This document shows, piece by piece, positions 18,460 through 27,885 of a stretch of 62,860 bases of DNA (the first letter of the stretch is position 1; every line of letters starts with the position of its first letter). Under the pieces are notes generated by a model, which saw nothing but the letters and a program-made list of their open reading frames with translations, had not been told where the DNA came from and made no database searches. The DNA comes from Cytobacillus sp. S13-E01 (GTDB lineage: Bacteria > Bacillota > Bacilli > Bacillales > Bacillaceae_L): NCBI RefSeq assembly GCF_029193815.1, contig NZ_JARFVC010000021.1, positions 1-62,860 on the forward strand, in the 5' to 3' direction. The position numbers and the translations under genes were made by a program.

Positions 18460-18789
18460 TATTTTCATACTCCTTTTGTTGATATATATTTCACATATAA
18501 GATGACAAGTTGAAGGATTTTCTCTTAAAAAAAGACTTCTCTCCATTTAGACGGAAAAATGTCTTTCGGTTCACGACCATAAAGGAAACTTCCAGTAACG
18601 GGATTTTCCTCCCCTTATTGGTTAGTTGAAACTTATCGGGCTTTATCGGGCACTTACATTTCGCCTCAAATTTAAAAACTTTTTCGCTTGCTCAAGTTTT
18701 GGAGGTCTTATCACCCGTTAATGCGGGATAAATAAATTTCACCGGGCGCTTTCCTAAAAAAGAAAGCCCTTCTTGACACTTTATGTGTA
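18460..18789 (-). promoter_or_regulatory. Long structured 5' leader of cshA (~330 nt)
   Basis: Between the sigma-A promoter and cshA the minus strand holds GGGCTTTC/GAAAGCGCCC (about 18738-18764), CCCG-cattaa-CGGG (about 18718-18731), and a direct duplication of CCCGATAA. No open frame fits. A long leader on a cold-inducible helicase gene suggests post-transcriptional control; that is inference. Confidence 0.5.
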
Positions 18790-18818
18790 ATCTTACCACT
18801 ACAGTTATTTATTTGCAA
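18790..18818 (-). promoter_or_regulatory. Sigma-A promoter for cshA
   Basis: Minus-strand TTGCAA (18813-18818), 17-bp spacer, TAAGAT (18790-18795). Confidence 0.6.
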
Positions 18819-18938
18819 TGTATTCCTTACATTAAGTTAGGTGTCTGTCTCCCACAAGTGGGTTGCTCACTACACTATTACGAGATATTTCTAGCACCAC
18901 TTTCGTTGGTAAAACTATTATTCCACAACTTTATAGCT

Positions 18939-19649
18939 TCAATACATGTTAGTTTCCTTTAAAAATGCGTTAATTTCAGTTATCAATTGTTCGGTATCGT
19001 CGCCGTGACAAACATGATGTTTTGATTCGGGTAAAAAGCATAACCTTTTAATCGGCGACCCAATTGTCTGATATATATAATAGGCACTTTTAACCGGAAC
19101 AATTCCATCGCGCTCCCCTTGAATAATTAATGTCGGTGCTTTGATATCTTTTAACTTTGGACGAATCTCTTTTACAAGCCCACGAAATTGTATTGTTGCA
19201 CTTATTGGTGTTTCAGTTATTTTTTTCTTATATCGTAAAAATAGTTCGTTTTCTTTTATATTCCCTTGATAGCTATCTTTAATCATTTCTTTAATATCTA
19301 CCAACAATTGTTTCAGGTTTATATAATATGCTGCAGCACTTAGTAAAACGAGTTTATCAATTGGGTATTTAGTTGCCAAGTAGCCGGCAATTAATCCACC
19401 CATTGAAAAGCCAATAATATAAACTTGATCGCATTTTTCAAGAAGGAACAAGAGCTCTTTTTCTGCATGACTTACCCATTGTTGATTTGTAATACCCTTT
19501 AAATGAAGGTTATCTCCGTGACCTGGTAGTGTTGGAGTCCTAATTACCCAATCCTTTGTTTCCTGGAGATAATCTGCTAGAGGTTGAATTTCAAATGGTG
19601 CACCAGTAAATCCATGTATTAGTAAACAACCTATCACTTTATCACCCAC
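18939..19649 (-). CDS. Alpha/beta hydrolase (carboxylesterase / monoacylglycerol lipase type)
   Basis: 236 aa. N-terminal LLIHGFTGAP forms the oxyanion segment, the nucleophile elbow is GFSMGG (Ser82), an acid lies in IIQGERDGIVP, and the histidine is in ESKHHVCHGDD near residue 212. The size and HGFTG motif match the thermostable Bacillus carboxylesterase Est30/YvaK group. Cytoplasmic, no signal. Placed between cshA and murF as its own unit. Confidence 0.85.
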   Translation of the reverse strand: MGDKVIGCLLIHGFTGAPFEIQPLADYLQETKDWVIRTPTLPGHGDNLHLKGITNQQWVSHAEKELLFLLEKCDQVYIIGFSMGGLIAGYLATKYPIDKLVLLSAAAYYINLKQLLVDIKEMIKDSYQGNIKENELFLRYKKKITETPISATIQFRGLVKEIRPKLKDIKAPTLIIQGERDGIVPVKSAYYIYQTIGSPIKRLCFLPESKHHVCHGDDTEQLITEINAFLKETNMY

Positions 19650-19696
19650 TAAAAAAGTTCAAAATAATAACCTTAAATCATTACCTATGTATTCAA

Positions 19697-19735
19697 TAAA
19701 AAACAGATGATCGCTTATGTTATCATCTGATTTTA
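19697..19735 (-). terminator. Terminator of murF
   Basis: Minus-strand CAGATGAT, loop, ATCATCTG, then TTTTTTATTG (arms at 19722-19729 and 19704-19711). The plus side is also T-rich. Confidence 0.85.
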
Positions 19736-19767
19736 TTTAGTATTCGTTGATAACTTTGAGATAATCG

Positions 19768-21138
19768 TTATTTTTTCAAAGCAGTAACGACTTCTTCTAA
19801 TTTCATACCCCGTGAGCCCTTGATTAAGATGATATCGTTTGAGGCCGCTACCATCAAAACAGCTTCGATAAGTAGGCTTTTGTCAGTAAAAGCCTTTACT
19901 CTACCTTCATCAAACGAACCCCTTGCCGCCTCTGCAATATGTGTAGCTAATTCACCAAATGTATAAACATAATCAACGATTTCAGGGTTTAATGATTTAC
20001 CAATTTGTTCATGAAACTTGACCTCATTTGGGCCTAACTCAAGCATATCCCCAAACACAACAAGCTTTTTTGAATAACCCTTTACATCTCTAATTAGATC
20101 TATTGCAGCTATCATTGAAGTTGGGCTTGCATTATATGCATCATTAATAATCTTCAATCCATTTTTTCCTTCAGTCACTTCTAATCTCATCGTTGTTACT
20201 TTTAATTTTTTTAAACCAATGTCAATATTCTCCCATGTTACGTTAAAATAGCGTGCAACTGCTACTGCTGCAAGCGTATTAAACACATTATGTCTTCCTA
20301 GAATAGGAATAAAAAATTCGTTGTTTTGCGTCTTATTAATTGTAAAATACGTACCGTCATTTTCTTGTTTTATAGCGGTAGGAATATAATCATTTTCACC
20401 GCGACTACCAAACGATACTTTGTGTATTTTTTTACCCGCTAGCCTCTCATTTAACAAGGGTTCATCTCCATTATAGATAAGAATTCCATCATCTTTTAGA
20501 CCTTCAACTATTTCCAGTTTCGCTTCAGCAATTCCTTCACGTGAACCTAAATCTAATAAATGCGCTTCTCCGATATTTGTAATAATTGCAGCTTCCGGTC
20601 TGGCTAACTTTGATAAAAGTTCAATTTCACCCTTACTACTCATTCCCATTTCCAACACAGCTATATCCGTATCTTCTTCAAGTTGAAGGATAGTTAATGG
20701 TAGCCCATAATGATTATTTAAATTCCCTTCAGTTTTTTGAACTTTATAGGTTGTTCCTACTACTGAAGCCACAATATCCTTCGTTGTTGTCTTTCCATTA
20801 CTTCCTGTGATTCCGATTACTTTAACCGATAGCTGATCTAAGTAATTTTTCGCTAGATCCTGCAATGCTAGTAATGTATCATCGACATAAATTAGTGGAA
20901 TATTTACAGGTGGTGACGGCTGACTGCGCTGCCATAGTGACGCTTTTGCTCCGTTATTTATCGCGTCTTTAACAAATTCATGTCCATTAAATTTTTCACC
21001 AATGATGGGTATGAACAAATTTCCCTTTACAACAGCTTTAGAGTTAATCGTTACACCTGTAATATTGAATGCTTCACTGACTCCGGAATAGTCTCCTGAC
21101 ACCATTTGCACAATTTCCATTATGTTTTTATTAATCAC
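19768..21138 (-). CDS. murF: UDP-MurNAc-tripeptide--D-Ala-D-Ala ligase MurF
   Basis: 456 aa Mur ligase. ATP-binding GITGSNGKTTTKD (around 110), EGNLNNHYGLPLT, ITNIGEAHL and the C-terminal domain with NDAYNASPTSM are all present. It adds D-Ala-D-Ala to the UDP-MurNAc-tripeptide in the cytoplasm. It follows ddl, which makes its substrate, with a hairpin in the 139-bp gap. Confidence 0.96.
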   Translation of the reverse strand: MINKNIMEIVQMVSGDYSGVSEAFNITGVTINSKAVVKGNLFIPIIGEKFNGHEFVKDAINNGAKASLWQRSQPSPPVNIPLIYVDDTLLALQDLAKNYLDQLSVKVIGITGSNGKTTTKDIVASVVGTTYKVQKTEGNLNNHYGLPLTILQLEEDTDIAVLEMGMSSKGEIELLSKLARPEAAIITNIGEAHLLDLGSREGIAEAKLEIVEGLKDDGILIYNGDEPLLNERLAGKKIHKVSFGSRGENDYIPTAIKQENDGTYFTINKTQNNEFFIPILGRHNVFNTLAAVAVARYFNVTWENIDIGLKKLKVTTMRLEVTEGKNGLKIINDAYNASPTSMIAAIDLIRDVKGYSKKLVVFGDMLELGPNEVKFHEQIGKSLNPEIVDYVYTFGELATHIAEAARGSFDEGRVKAFTDKSLLIEAVLMVAASNDIILIKGSRGMKLEEVVTALKK

Positions 21139-21213
21139 CGATTTTGCCTCCCTACTACTTTGTTATGTATTAAACAATCTTAACGATACTAATTTTTTCT
21201 ATATACGCTGAGA

Positions 21214-21242
21214 AACACTATTCTAAATGGGAATAGTGTTTA
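21214..21242. other. Hairpin between ddl and murF
   Basis: AAACACTATT and AATAGTGTTT form a 10-bp stem around a 9-nt loop. No T-tract; may be a weak terminator, attenuator or processing site. Confidence 0.45.
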
Positions 21243-21277
21243 CTCTTTCCTAATTCAACTATCGATTCGGAGGTGTA

Positions 21278-22363
21278 CTAAATCGTGTGCTTAATTTTTT
21301 GCTTTTCTGCATGACGTTCTATTGCTAAGCTTACTAGCTTTTCAATTAGCTGCGGATATGACACTCCTGTTTCTTTCCATAGTAGTGGAAACATACTAAT
21401 TGGTGTAAAGCCCGGCATCGTATTTACCTCATTAATGACAATTCTACCTTCCTTAGTTAAAAAGAAGTCTGCCCTTACCAATCCTGAACAATCAAGCGCT
21501 TTAAAAGCCTTCATTGCCATTTCCTTCATTTCTTCATATTGGCCCTCTTCCATTTCAGCTGGAATAATCAATGCTGTACTTCCATCCTCGTATTTTGCCT
21601 TATAGTCGTAAAAATCTTTTTTAGGTACTATTTCTCCAGCAACTGAACACTCTGGATAATCATTACCTAGCATTCCGATTTCAATTTCACGTGCGCTAAT
21701 TCCTTCTTCAACAATTATCTTTCTGTCAAACATGAATGCTTCATTAAATGCTTGCTCTAAACTAATTCGATCTGTACATTTGCTGATTCCTACGCTTGAT
21801 CCTAAGTTTGCAGGCTTAACAAAACAAGGATAACCAAGCGTCAACTCAACTTGCTCATAAACTGCTTCTGTATTCATTTCCCAAACACTTCTGATAAATG
21901 AAACATATTTAACTTGATCAAGACCAACTTGAGCAAAAATATTTTTCATAATTACTTTATCCATTCCTGCTGCAGAAGCAAGAACCCCATTTCCTACATA
22001 CGGGATATTCATTAACTCTAATAAGCCTTGGACTGTTCCATCTTCACCATTTGGTCCATGTAAAAGCGGGAAAATCACATCGATTGCCTCACTTGATTTT
22101 TCGGCATGTACGGGGAATATCTCATTATTTAAAGAAACAGGCGAAATTGTATTACCAACTTCTTTAAGCTCAAGCTTATTGACCTCTTCAACTGGACCAG
22201 TTAGCTGGTTCCCGCGGATCCACTCACCTTGTTCTGATATATATATAGGATGAACATCGTATTTTTCATGGTCTAATGCTTTATTAACCGCCAATGCAGT
22301 TTGTAATGATACTTTATGTTCTGCGGATTTTCCGCCATATAGCAAGCCTAACTTTACTTTCAT
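21278..22363 (-). CDS. ddl: D-alanine--D-alanine ligase
   Basis: 361 aa ATP-grasp enzyme: N-terminal [52 protein letters not shown], and C-terminal [15 protein letters not shown]. It forms the D-Ala-D-Ala dipeptide of peptidoglycan. It uses the product of alanine racemase, whose gene is missing from its usual place nearby. It precedes murF. Confidence 0.96.
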   Translation of the reverse strand: MKVKLGLLYGGKSAEHKVSLQTALAVNKALDHEKYDVHPIYISEQGEWIRGNQLTGPVEEVNKLELKEVGNTISPVSLNNEIFPVHAEKSSEAIDVIFPLLHGPNGEDGTVQGLLELMNIPYVGNGVLASAAGMDKVIMKNIFAQVGLDQVKYVSFIRSVWEMNTEAVYEQVELTLGYPCFVKPANLGSSVGISKCTDRISLEQAFNEAFMFDRKIIVEEGISAREIEIGMLGNDYPECSVAGEIVPKKDFYDYKAKYEDGSTALIIPAEMEEGQYEEMKEMAMKAFKALDCSGLVRADFFLTKEGRIVINEVNTMPGFTPISMFPLLWKETGVSYPQLIEKLVSLAIERHAEKQKIKHTI

Positions 22364-22507
22364 AAGCTTCCCCCTCTAAAAATCTTCAGTTTATTTTCTT
22401 ATTGTAACATCTATTAGTTTGTTTTATATAGGCTCTTTTCTGAAAGTATGGTGTTTTTAAAACGAAATATTAGTTGTACTGAAAATTCCAGTTCTTCTTT
22501 AGCTATA

Positions 22508-22545
22508 ATGTACACAAAGAACCTTGATAGTAGTTCAAGGTTCTT
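22508..22545 (-). terminator. Hairpin downstream of the rhodanese gene
   Basis: CAAAGAACCTTGA and TCAAGGTTCTTTG form a 13-bp stem with a short loop. The tail is only weakly T-rich, so termination is likely but not certain. Confidence 0.6.
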
Positions 22546-22614
22546 TGCTAAACTATACTTCAGTTGCTATAAATGCATAATTTGTTGTTTATGCCAACTC
22601 CACTCATGTACTTG

Positions 22615-23037
22615 CTAATTATTAGGTTTTTTTACTGTTTTTTTATTGTTTATTGCTGTTTCGCCCTTCCAAGAGAAAAAGCCGCCGGTTAAATGGGATA
22701 GCTCACTGATTTTATGCCGTTTCACAATTAAACTAGCAGCTTGCTTACTTCTTATCCCGGTTTGGCAGTAAAGAATAATTTCCTTATCGGTAGGAACATC
22801 CATTTTACGTCTTTTTAGTTTTGATAAAGGTACATTAATGGCTCCTGTTATATGTTTACTATTGTATTCATAGGGTTCACGTACATCAATGATTGATATG
22901 GTTGGTGAACTTTTCATTTTATTTTTCATTTCTTGCCCGGTTATATTTTTCAACCCTTTAACTGGCTTAAATCGTAAAACGACCATTACAATCAATGTGC
23001 CGATAAGTACAATATTGATAATGAGAGTCCAATCCAT
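22615..23037 (-). CDS. Membrane-anchored rhodanese-domain protein
   Basis: 140 aa from ATG 23037 (an ATG 14 codons earlier is possible but lengthens the N-terminus beyond that of YqhL-like relatives). One N-terminal transmembrane helix (about 4-24) precedes a rhodanese domain with IIDVREPYEY and the active-site cysteine Cys91 in YCQTGIRS. It probably carries persulfide sulfur at the inner membrane face. Confidence 0.88.
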   Translation of the reverse strand: MDWTLIINIVLIGTLIVMVVLRFKPVKGLKNITGQEMKNKMKSSPTISIIDVREPYEYNSKHITGAINVPLSKLKRRKMDVPTDKEIILYCQTGIRSKQAASLIVKRHKISELSHLTGGFFSWKGETAINNKKTVKKPNN

Positions 23038-23097
23038 TTCTCCACCCACTTTTCTTTTTTTAAAAGATAAGAAATTCATAAAAATTTCTACCTAGTT

Positions 23098-23230
23098 TTA
23101 GTGTCTAGGTCCAGGCGCCAGCAGCTCTAAGGTGTATATCCCGGAAGGTAAAAGAACAACCTTCCACAGGCTCATCTTATACTTGTCGCCGATAGGCTGG
23201 GCAAAAACGTATTTAACAAAAGCGCAGAAA
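23098..23230 (-). repeat. Intergenic GC-rich repeat family, copy E (reverse orientation)
   Basis: Reads on the minus strand as AAAAGC..GCCTATCGGCGACAAGTATAAGATGAGCC, the GGAAGGT..ACCTTCC inverted repeat, then GGCGCCTGGACCTAGACACTAAAACTAGG. It is the only copy here in this orientation. Confidence 0.75.
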
Positions 23231-23300
23231 CAATACAAGGTATAATCCACAAATAAATTCTTCTTTTTAAGTCATTGACTGATTCAAACGTCTTAATCAT
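23172..23300 (-). CDS. Short membrane ORF truncated by repeat copy E (42 aa, uncertain)
   Basis: ATG 23300 has a GGAGC sequence about 10 nt upstream. The peptide begins MIKTFESVNDLKRRIYLW and has one hydrophobic stretch (IIPCIVSALLLNTF); its last ~10 residues are translated from the intergenic repeat. It could be the 5' remnant of a longer membrane-protein gene. I do not recognise the family. Confidence 0.3.
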   Translation of the reverse strand: MIKTFESVNDLKRRIYLWIIPCIVSALLLNTFLPSLSATSIR

Positions 23301-23637
23301 GGATTTTCAGCTCCAACCATATTCTAAACCAATTTAGTCCTACATCCTCATTCTGCGGCAGCTGGCTATCTAGTTTTATAGACTTTAGTCCCTGTATCTC
23401 TGCGGCATTATTTTTCAATAAATTTGCGATCAACGAATTAAACTTTCTAACAACTTTTCATTTTAAACAAACTAGAGTTGTCATTATTTTCATTATAATC
23501 TCCAACGTGTTTTTTTAACAAGCAAATTAAGCGGAGATAGAACATTTGTTCCACTTTAATTATAGTGGTTTGGTTTAAAAAATACAAAGCTTATTTTTCA
23601 AATAATTAGAAATTGATAGAAACTTATACAGAAAAGC
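23301..23637. other. Gene-free stretch downstream of the copC-copD gene
   Basis: AT-rich, no gene, no clear terminator for the 23638 stop. Nothing further recognised. Confidence 0.4.
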
Positions 23638-25533
23638 TTATTCACTTACTCGATACTCACCAGGAACAACGATTCTATAGTCATAATCCAATAAATCCCC
23701 AGTAGGCGTCTTGGATCTAATTTGCATATTTACAGTTCCAGCTGCATGTAGTAAATTCCCTGTTAATTTAAATGTGTTCTTATTTACCTTAAACGCATCG
23801 TAATTTACTATATATGACGGTGGCATTGATAGTGTAACATTAACATTTTCTATCTCTTGCTCATATTTTATTGTAAATTCGTTTACTCCGCTCTTCAAAG
23901 GTGAAATGTCCACGTCCGGTGCTATAAGTGTATCCGAGGATCTTTCCAAATAGACTCCTTGTTCTGCCGTACTTGGAGTAGACACAACTAAAATAGAAGC
24001 AAATAGCAAAATGAATAGACTGTAAATAAATTCGACTTTTAAACGTTTTCGGAACTTACCTACTAGACTACTGACAATATTTTTTATATATTTTCGTTGC
24101 ATAAACCCTAAAATAAGAACAAAATAAGTTAGTAAGGTTTTTATCAATAGCGCCTTGCCCCATTGACTTTCAATAATGCTTGTAAATGAAAAAGAAGGAA
24201 TATATTGAATTGCCATATAAATACCTGTTATAGCAAGCGCAACAATGCTCCAGAAAGCAAGCCTTGCAAAACCGGCTCCATTTTGTTTGATATATTCGAA
24301 CAATTGAACCTTTGGAGGAATGATAATAAGACCTAATACTCCCCCTAGCCACAATGATGCTGCAAACAAATGAATTTCATTGGCAAGAAATGTTAGCCAT
24401 CCTCCATATCTAGGGTATGATGAATGTCCAATAATAAAAGGTAATAATGAAAGCCCTATACCATAGAACCAAGGTTGTCCTTTTCTATAAAGAAAACCGA
24501 TAGTAAACGCTAAAAGTTGTATGATCGGAATCCATACGAATTTCATTAAAATAAATTTATTTAAACTTATGTTATTTAATTCTTGTTTTTGTTCATAAAG
24601 AACAAATGATATCCCGACCAAACAAAAAAGCAAAAAGAGAGTGCTATACTTTTGCCATCTGCGAAATAACAACTTATCTTTTCGAGAGTTAAACGCAATT
24701 ACACTCCCTCCAAAAAGAATCATTACCCCAATAAACCAAAACCAATACCCTATTTGCTTTAAACCAATATTAGGAAACCAACTTCTTTGGATCAGAGGAC
24801 CGTTCTTTACCTCTTCAATAGGCGTAAACTTATTTACTGCAAAATAGAATACATCTATACTATCAGGTGTGTTTGGTTCAACATTTACAGCTGGTCTTGC
24901 ATACCATGTGACCTGATATGTACCATCTTTAATTGGCTCATCAATTGACACTGTGAGATGGTTTGGATTTAGTGGATCGACTTTCGGCTCTTGTAGTATT
25001 ACATTTCCTTGTTTATCGTCAAATAACCCTATAGCTGTCAATTTTACTGGTTTATTAAACCATAGCTCAATTTGTTTGGGTTGTCCCTTTATTATTTCAC
25101 CATCAGTTGGGATTTGTTTAACTAGTTTTAGTTCATTTTTATTATCGCTATTTATAGTATTTATTACTTCAAAAACAAATTTTTGATTAACTACAGCTCC
25201 ATCCAATGCTAACACATTTATCTCTACAGTATATTTACCTTTTGGCAATTCATTAGGAATGGCTGCTGTAATATGTGATTTGTTACCCGAACCGTAGATT
25301 GTTTCACCGATACTAACGTTGGTTTCGTTCCCAATTAGTTTAATAGAATTAGAATGAATGACGACTGGATCTTCAAACCACACTTCAATAGTAGATGGAC
25401 TCAGTTCTAATCTCTCCCCGCCTACAGGGTTTGTTTTATCAAGAGAAGAATGTGCGAATGTACTATTTGGAATTAGTAAGGTTATAAAGAAAATGACAAG
25501 TGTTATATTTATAAAACGATAGAAGCGGTTCAC
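23638..25533 (-). CDS. CopC-CopD fusion, copper import/resistance membrane protein
   Basis: 631 aa from GTG 25533, which has GGAGGG 6-7 nt upstream (a longer frame lacks one). A signal peptide ends STFA just before His28, so the mature N-terminus is histidine, the Cu(II) ligand of CopC. Two CopC-like domains follow (SSLDKTNPVGGERLELSPS and KQIPTDGEIIKGQPKQIELW), then a CopD membrane domain with about eight helices including EIHLFAASLWLGGVLG, and an extracellular C-terminal domain. It resembles B. subtilis YcnJ with an extra CopC domain. 25 bp behind the previous gene, hence an operon. Confidence 0.88.
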   Translation of the reverse strand: MNRFYRFINITLVIFFITLLIPNSTFAHSSLDKTNPVGGERLELSPSTIEVWFEDPVVIHSNSIKLIGNETNVSIGETIYGSGNKSHITAAIPNELPKGKYTVEINVLALDGAVVNQKFVFEVINTINSDNKNELKLVKQIPTDGEIIKGQPKQIELWFNKPVKLTAIGLFDDKQGNVILQEPKVDPLNPNHLTVSIDEPIKDGTYQVTWYARPAVNVEPNTPDSIDVFYFAVNKFTPIEEVKNGPLIQRSWFPNIGLKQIGYWFWFIGVMILFGGSVIAFNSRKDKLLFRRWQKYSTLFLLFCLVGISFVLYEQKQELNNISLNKFILMKFVWIPIIQLLAFTIGFLYRKGQPWFYGIGLSLLPFIIGHSSYPRYGGWLTFLANEIHLFAASLWLGGVLGLIIIPPKVQLFEYIKQNGAGFARLAFWSIVALAITGIYMAIQYIPSFSFTSIIESQWGKALLIKTLLTYFVLILGFMQRKYIKNIVSSLVGKFRKRLKVEFIYSLFILLFASILVVSTPSTAEQGVYLERSSDTLIAPDVDISPLKSGVNEFTIKYEQEIENVNVTLSMPPSYIVNYDAFKVNKNTFKLTGNLLHAAGTVNMQIRSKTPTGDLLDYDYRIVVPGEYRVSE

Positions 25534-25558
25534 TAAAGTCCCTCCAAAAAACCTCGTG

Positions 25559-26254
25559 CTATGACCAGTAAATAACGATTTCACTGACTGCTATAAAAAT
25601 GAGTAACACAAATGCTATATAACGAATATATTCTTTGTTTCTAGATTGATTTTGTAGTTTCTGGTCTAGCTCAAAACCGTATGCAGTCAAAGATAATATT
25701 AGTATAGGTAACACCAACATCAATGTGTAGATGAAAGGAAAAATGACATTTGTTATATTTGAATATATGAGAAACGGTAGACGTATTGAAATACCACGAA
25801 GTACAGGATCAATGTAAAATGACAAAATAAAACCTATGGTTAGTGGTATCATAGCTGACTTATTATTCACTTGGATATGTTTATGCCTTATATAAACTAA
25901 AATTATTAAAGTGATGATGATGAATGGTCCTATTGCCATTGTTATGTAGTTGGTTAAAAATAAAAATGAGCTATATCCATAAAATGAAACAAATTCAATT
26001 GATATTAATAAACCAATATATTTCCCTAAAATAAATAAACTCAAATCCCTAAAGGAGATCCCATTATTTCTTCTGAGAAGTAAAAAACATAAAAGTATAA
26101 TATTGCTCGTAACCTGACTTGGCGTAAAGGTCCCCATTATTCCTAACAACACAACCTGACCAAAACGAGATTGTATGTCTACATAAAGAGACCAGAAATA
26201 TTCATGTCCAAAGGTAATAATTGCAGCTAATAAATCAAACCAATCCGAACCCAT
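25559..26254 (-). CDS. DsbD/CcdA-like membrane protein lacking the first redox cysteine
   Basis: 231 aa, about six transmembrane helices. The segment GIMGTFTPSQVTSN aligns with ATTSPCQVTTN of the 47.1-kb protein in this window, but the cysteine is Ser46; no other cysteine is evident in the expected second site. It therefore probably cannot do thiol exchange and may carry metal or structural function. Start ATG 26254 has GGGAGG upstream; a longer frame runs into a repeat element. It forms an operon with the CopC-CopD gene, which suggests a copper role. Confidence 0.65.
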   Translation of the reverse strand: MGSDWFDLLAAIITFGHEYFWSLYVDIQSRFGQVVLLGIMGTFTPSQVTSNIILLCFLLLRRNNGISFRDLSLFILGKYIGLLISIEFVSFYGYSSFLFLTNYITMAIGPFIIITLIILVYIRHKHIQVNNKSAMIPLTIGFILSFYIDPVLRGISIRLPFLIYSNITNVIFPFIYTLMLVLPILILSLTAYGFELDQKLQNQSRNKEYIRYIAFVLLIFIAVSEIVIYWS

Positions 26255-26266
26255 AATAACCTCCCT

Positions 26267-26460
26267 AAGAAAAGCGCTAGGCGCCCGCCTAGCGGCGACA
26301 AGCATAAGACAAGCCGGCTGGAAGGTTGTTCTTTACCTTCCGGACGGATTGGCTTATACCATAGAGTCGATGGCGCCCAGAGCTAGACACTAAAACTAGG
26401 TACAAACTTTTATATTTTCTTATCTTTGAACAAAAGCGCAGGGCGCCCGCCTTTTGGCGC
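26267..26460 (+). repeat. Intergenic GC-rich repeat family, copy F
   Basis: GAAAAGCGCTAGGCGCCCGCC, inverted repeat GGAAGGT/ACCTTCC, GAGTCGATGGCGCCCAGAGC, TAGACACTAAAACTAGG, then the start of a second unit. It abuts the Shine-Dalgarno of the 25559 gene. Confidence 0.85.
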
Positions 26461-26493
26461 ATAGATAGATAAATCTAAATTTATATACAATAC

Positions 26494-26521
26494 AAAAAGG
26501 CCTGAGGAAAGGCCTTTTTTA
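26494..26521. terminator. Bidirectional terminator ending the ccm operon
   Basis: AAAAAGGCCT (26494-26503) pairs with AGGCCTTTTT (26510-26519); a T-run on either strand. It is the first strong terminator after the 11-kb ccm operon. Confidence 0.85.
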
Positions 26522-26690
26522 TAGTGGCGTAAAAAAATAAACAAGCTAGAAAATGTTACTCTTGATCATTCCATGAACTCTCTACATGTGTTCATCATCA
26601 AGGGTTTCATAATATGACAATTCCATAAACAGCAACACCTTTTAATCAATGTCTATTTCATCATGGCCTACTTCTAACAGATTCTATCTA

Positions 26691-27662
26691 TTATTCCTCT
26701 TCTCCTTGAACACCAACAGCTGCGCCATCTTTTACAATCTGTGTCCAACTAGTACCATTATCGTTTGTTAAAAAGACTTGCTTTTCAAATGTTGTGAAAA
26801 CAATTTCTGAACTGTTTTGTGGATTTACAGCAATATATGTTATTGCATCCTCATTACTTATTTTTGGAATAGAAATCACACTTTTTTCTTGTGTATCTAA
26901 ATTTATTTCATACATTACCGACTTATCCTCTATCCCACCGACTATTAATTTATTATCTTTTGTAAAGTGAATTGCAGATGTTGGAACATTTGGCAATATG
27001 CTTTCAAATGTATTACCATAATCAGTTGAAAGAAAAGCACCTTGATTTGTACCGATTGCAATTACTTTTTCATCTGTTTGATGGACTGCGATCGATGCTG
27101 GTCCGCCTTCTAACCCCTTCATTTCACTTTTAGTCCATGTCTTTGTATCGTCCACTGTATAATGAAGACCAGTGTCTTTCATTTTACTATTTGGTTGTGG
27201 ATTCAGAACATAGATAGCATGTGAATAATAGCCTACTGCCATTCCATGAAAATCTATCTCTTTATATAAGTCAAGTGTTTCTATTGATTTTCCGTAGTCA
27301 TTACTTTTTATGACTCCAAAAGGGTTTTCTAATGTTGAACCTGGGCCGGGATGACCACTGCTATAAAAACCATTATCCACCATAGAAAATCCCATGTAAT
27401 CATTTGTTTCTCCTTCAGGAATTTCCCATGCACCATTAGAATAAACTCTTAATCCATCATGGACCGGTATATAAATCGAATTTTCTTCACTAGCATATCC
27501 AAGCCCATGAATATCAGGGAAAGTAATAGCACTAACCTCATCATCTTTTTTATTATTAGCAATAACTATAAATGCAAGGATCATTATACTAACTAAAGCA
27601 ATTATAATAATCCATTTAAACGTTTTTTTACTTTGCTGAGATTGTCTATTTTTTGAATTCAT
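26691..27662 (-). CDS. F510_1955-type BNR/sialidase-repeat exported protein
   Basis: 323 aa with an N-terminal signal anchor (about 15-37) and a beta-propeller-like body with repeated Asp-box segments: SNDYGKSIETL, VDDTKTWTKSE, STDYGNTFESI and TNDNGTSWTQI. Such S/T-x-D-x-G-x-T-W boxes mark BNR/Vps10 propellers. Similar proteins are often annotated as F510_1955 family glycosylhydrolases but catalytic residues are not evident. Last gene of the ccm operon; overlaps the preceding gene by 17 bp. Confidence 0.75.
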   Translation of the reverse strand: MNSKNRQSQQSKKTFKWIIIIALVSIMILAFIVIANNKKDDEVSAITFPDIHGLGYASEENSIYIPVHDGLRVYSNGAWEIPEGETNDYMGFSMVDNGFYSSGHPGPGSTLENPFGVIKSNDYGKSIETLDLYKEIDFHGMAVGYYSHAIYVLNPQPNSKMKDTGLHYTVDDTKTWTKSEMKGLEGGPASIAVHQTDEKVIAIGTNQGAFLSTDYGNTFESILPNVPTSAIHFTKDNKLIVGGIEDKSVMYEINLDTQEKSVISIPKISNEDAITYIAVNPQNSSEIVFTTFEKQVFLTNDNGTSWTQIVKDGAAVGVQGEEE

Positions 27663-27867
27663 TTGCTTTCTCCTTTTTCACCTTAATAATAATACAATAT
27701 AGTATTCCAAAAATAACAATTGGAATTCCTAACCAGACACACAACAGTAAAAAATTCTTGACATACACATCTAAACTTAATCCCATAAGATAAGATCCAG
27801 AGGTAGCTAGACAAGCTAAGCCAACAAGTACAAGTAGACCAGCTATCGCATATTCATAGCGTTTCAT
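27646..27867 (-). CDS. Small two-helix membrane protein, unknown
   Basis: 73 aa with two predicted helices (about 5-27 and 36-58) and a lysine-rich cytoplasmic tail. Not recognised. It is translationally coupled to the BNR-repeat gene and follows the histidine kinase, so it may be a helper of either. Confidence 0.6.
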   Translation of the reverse strand: MKRYEYAIAGLLVLVGLACLATSGSYLMGLSLDVYVKNFLLLCVWLGIPIVIFGILYCIIIKVKKEKANEFKK

Positions 27868-27885
27868 AACTTAACCCTCCTAAGT

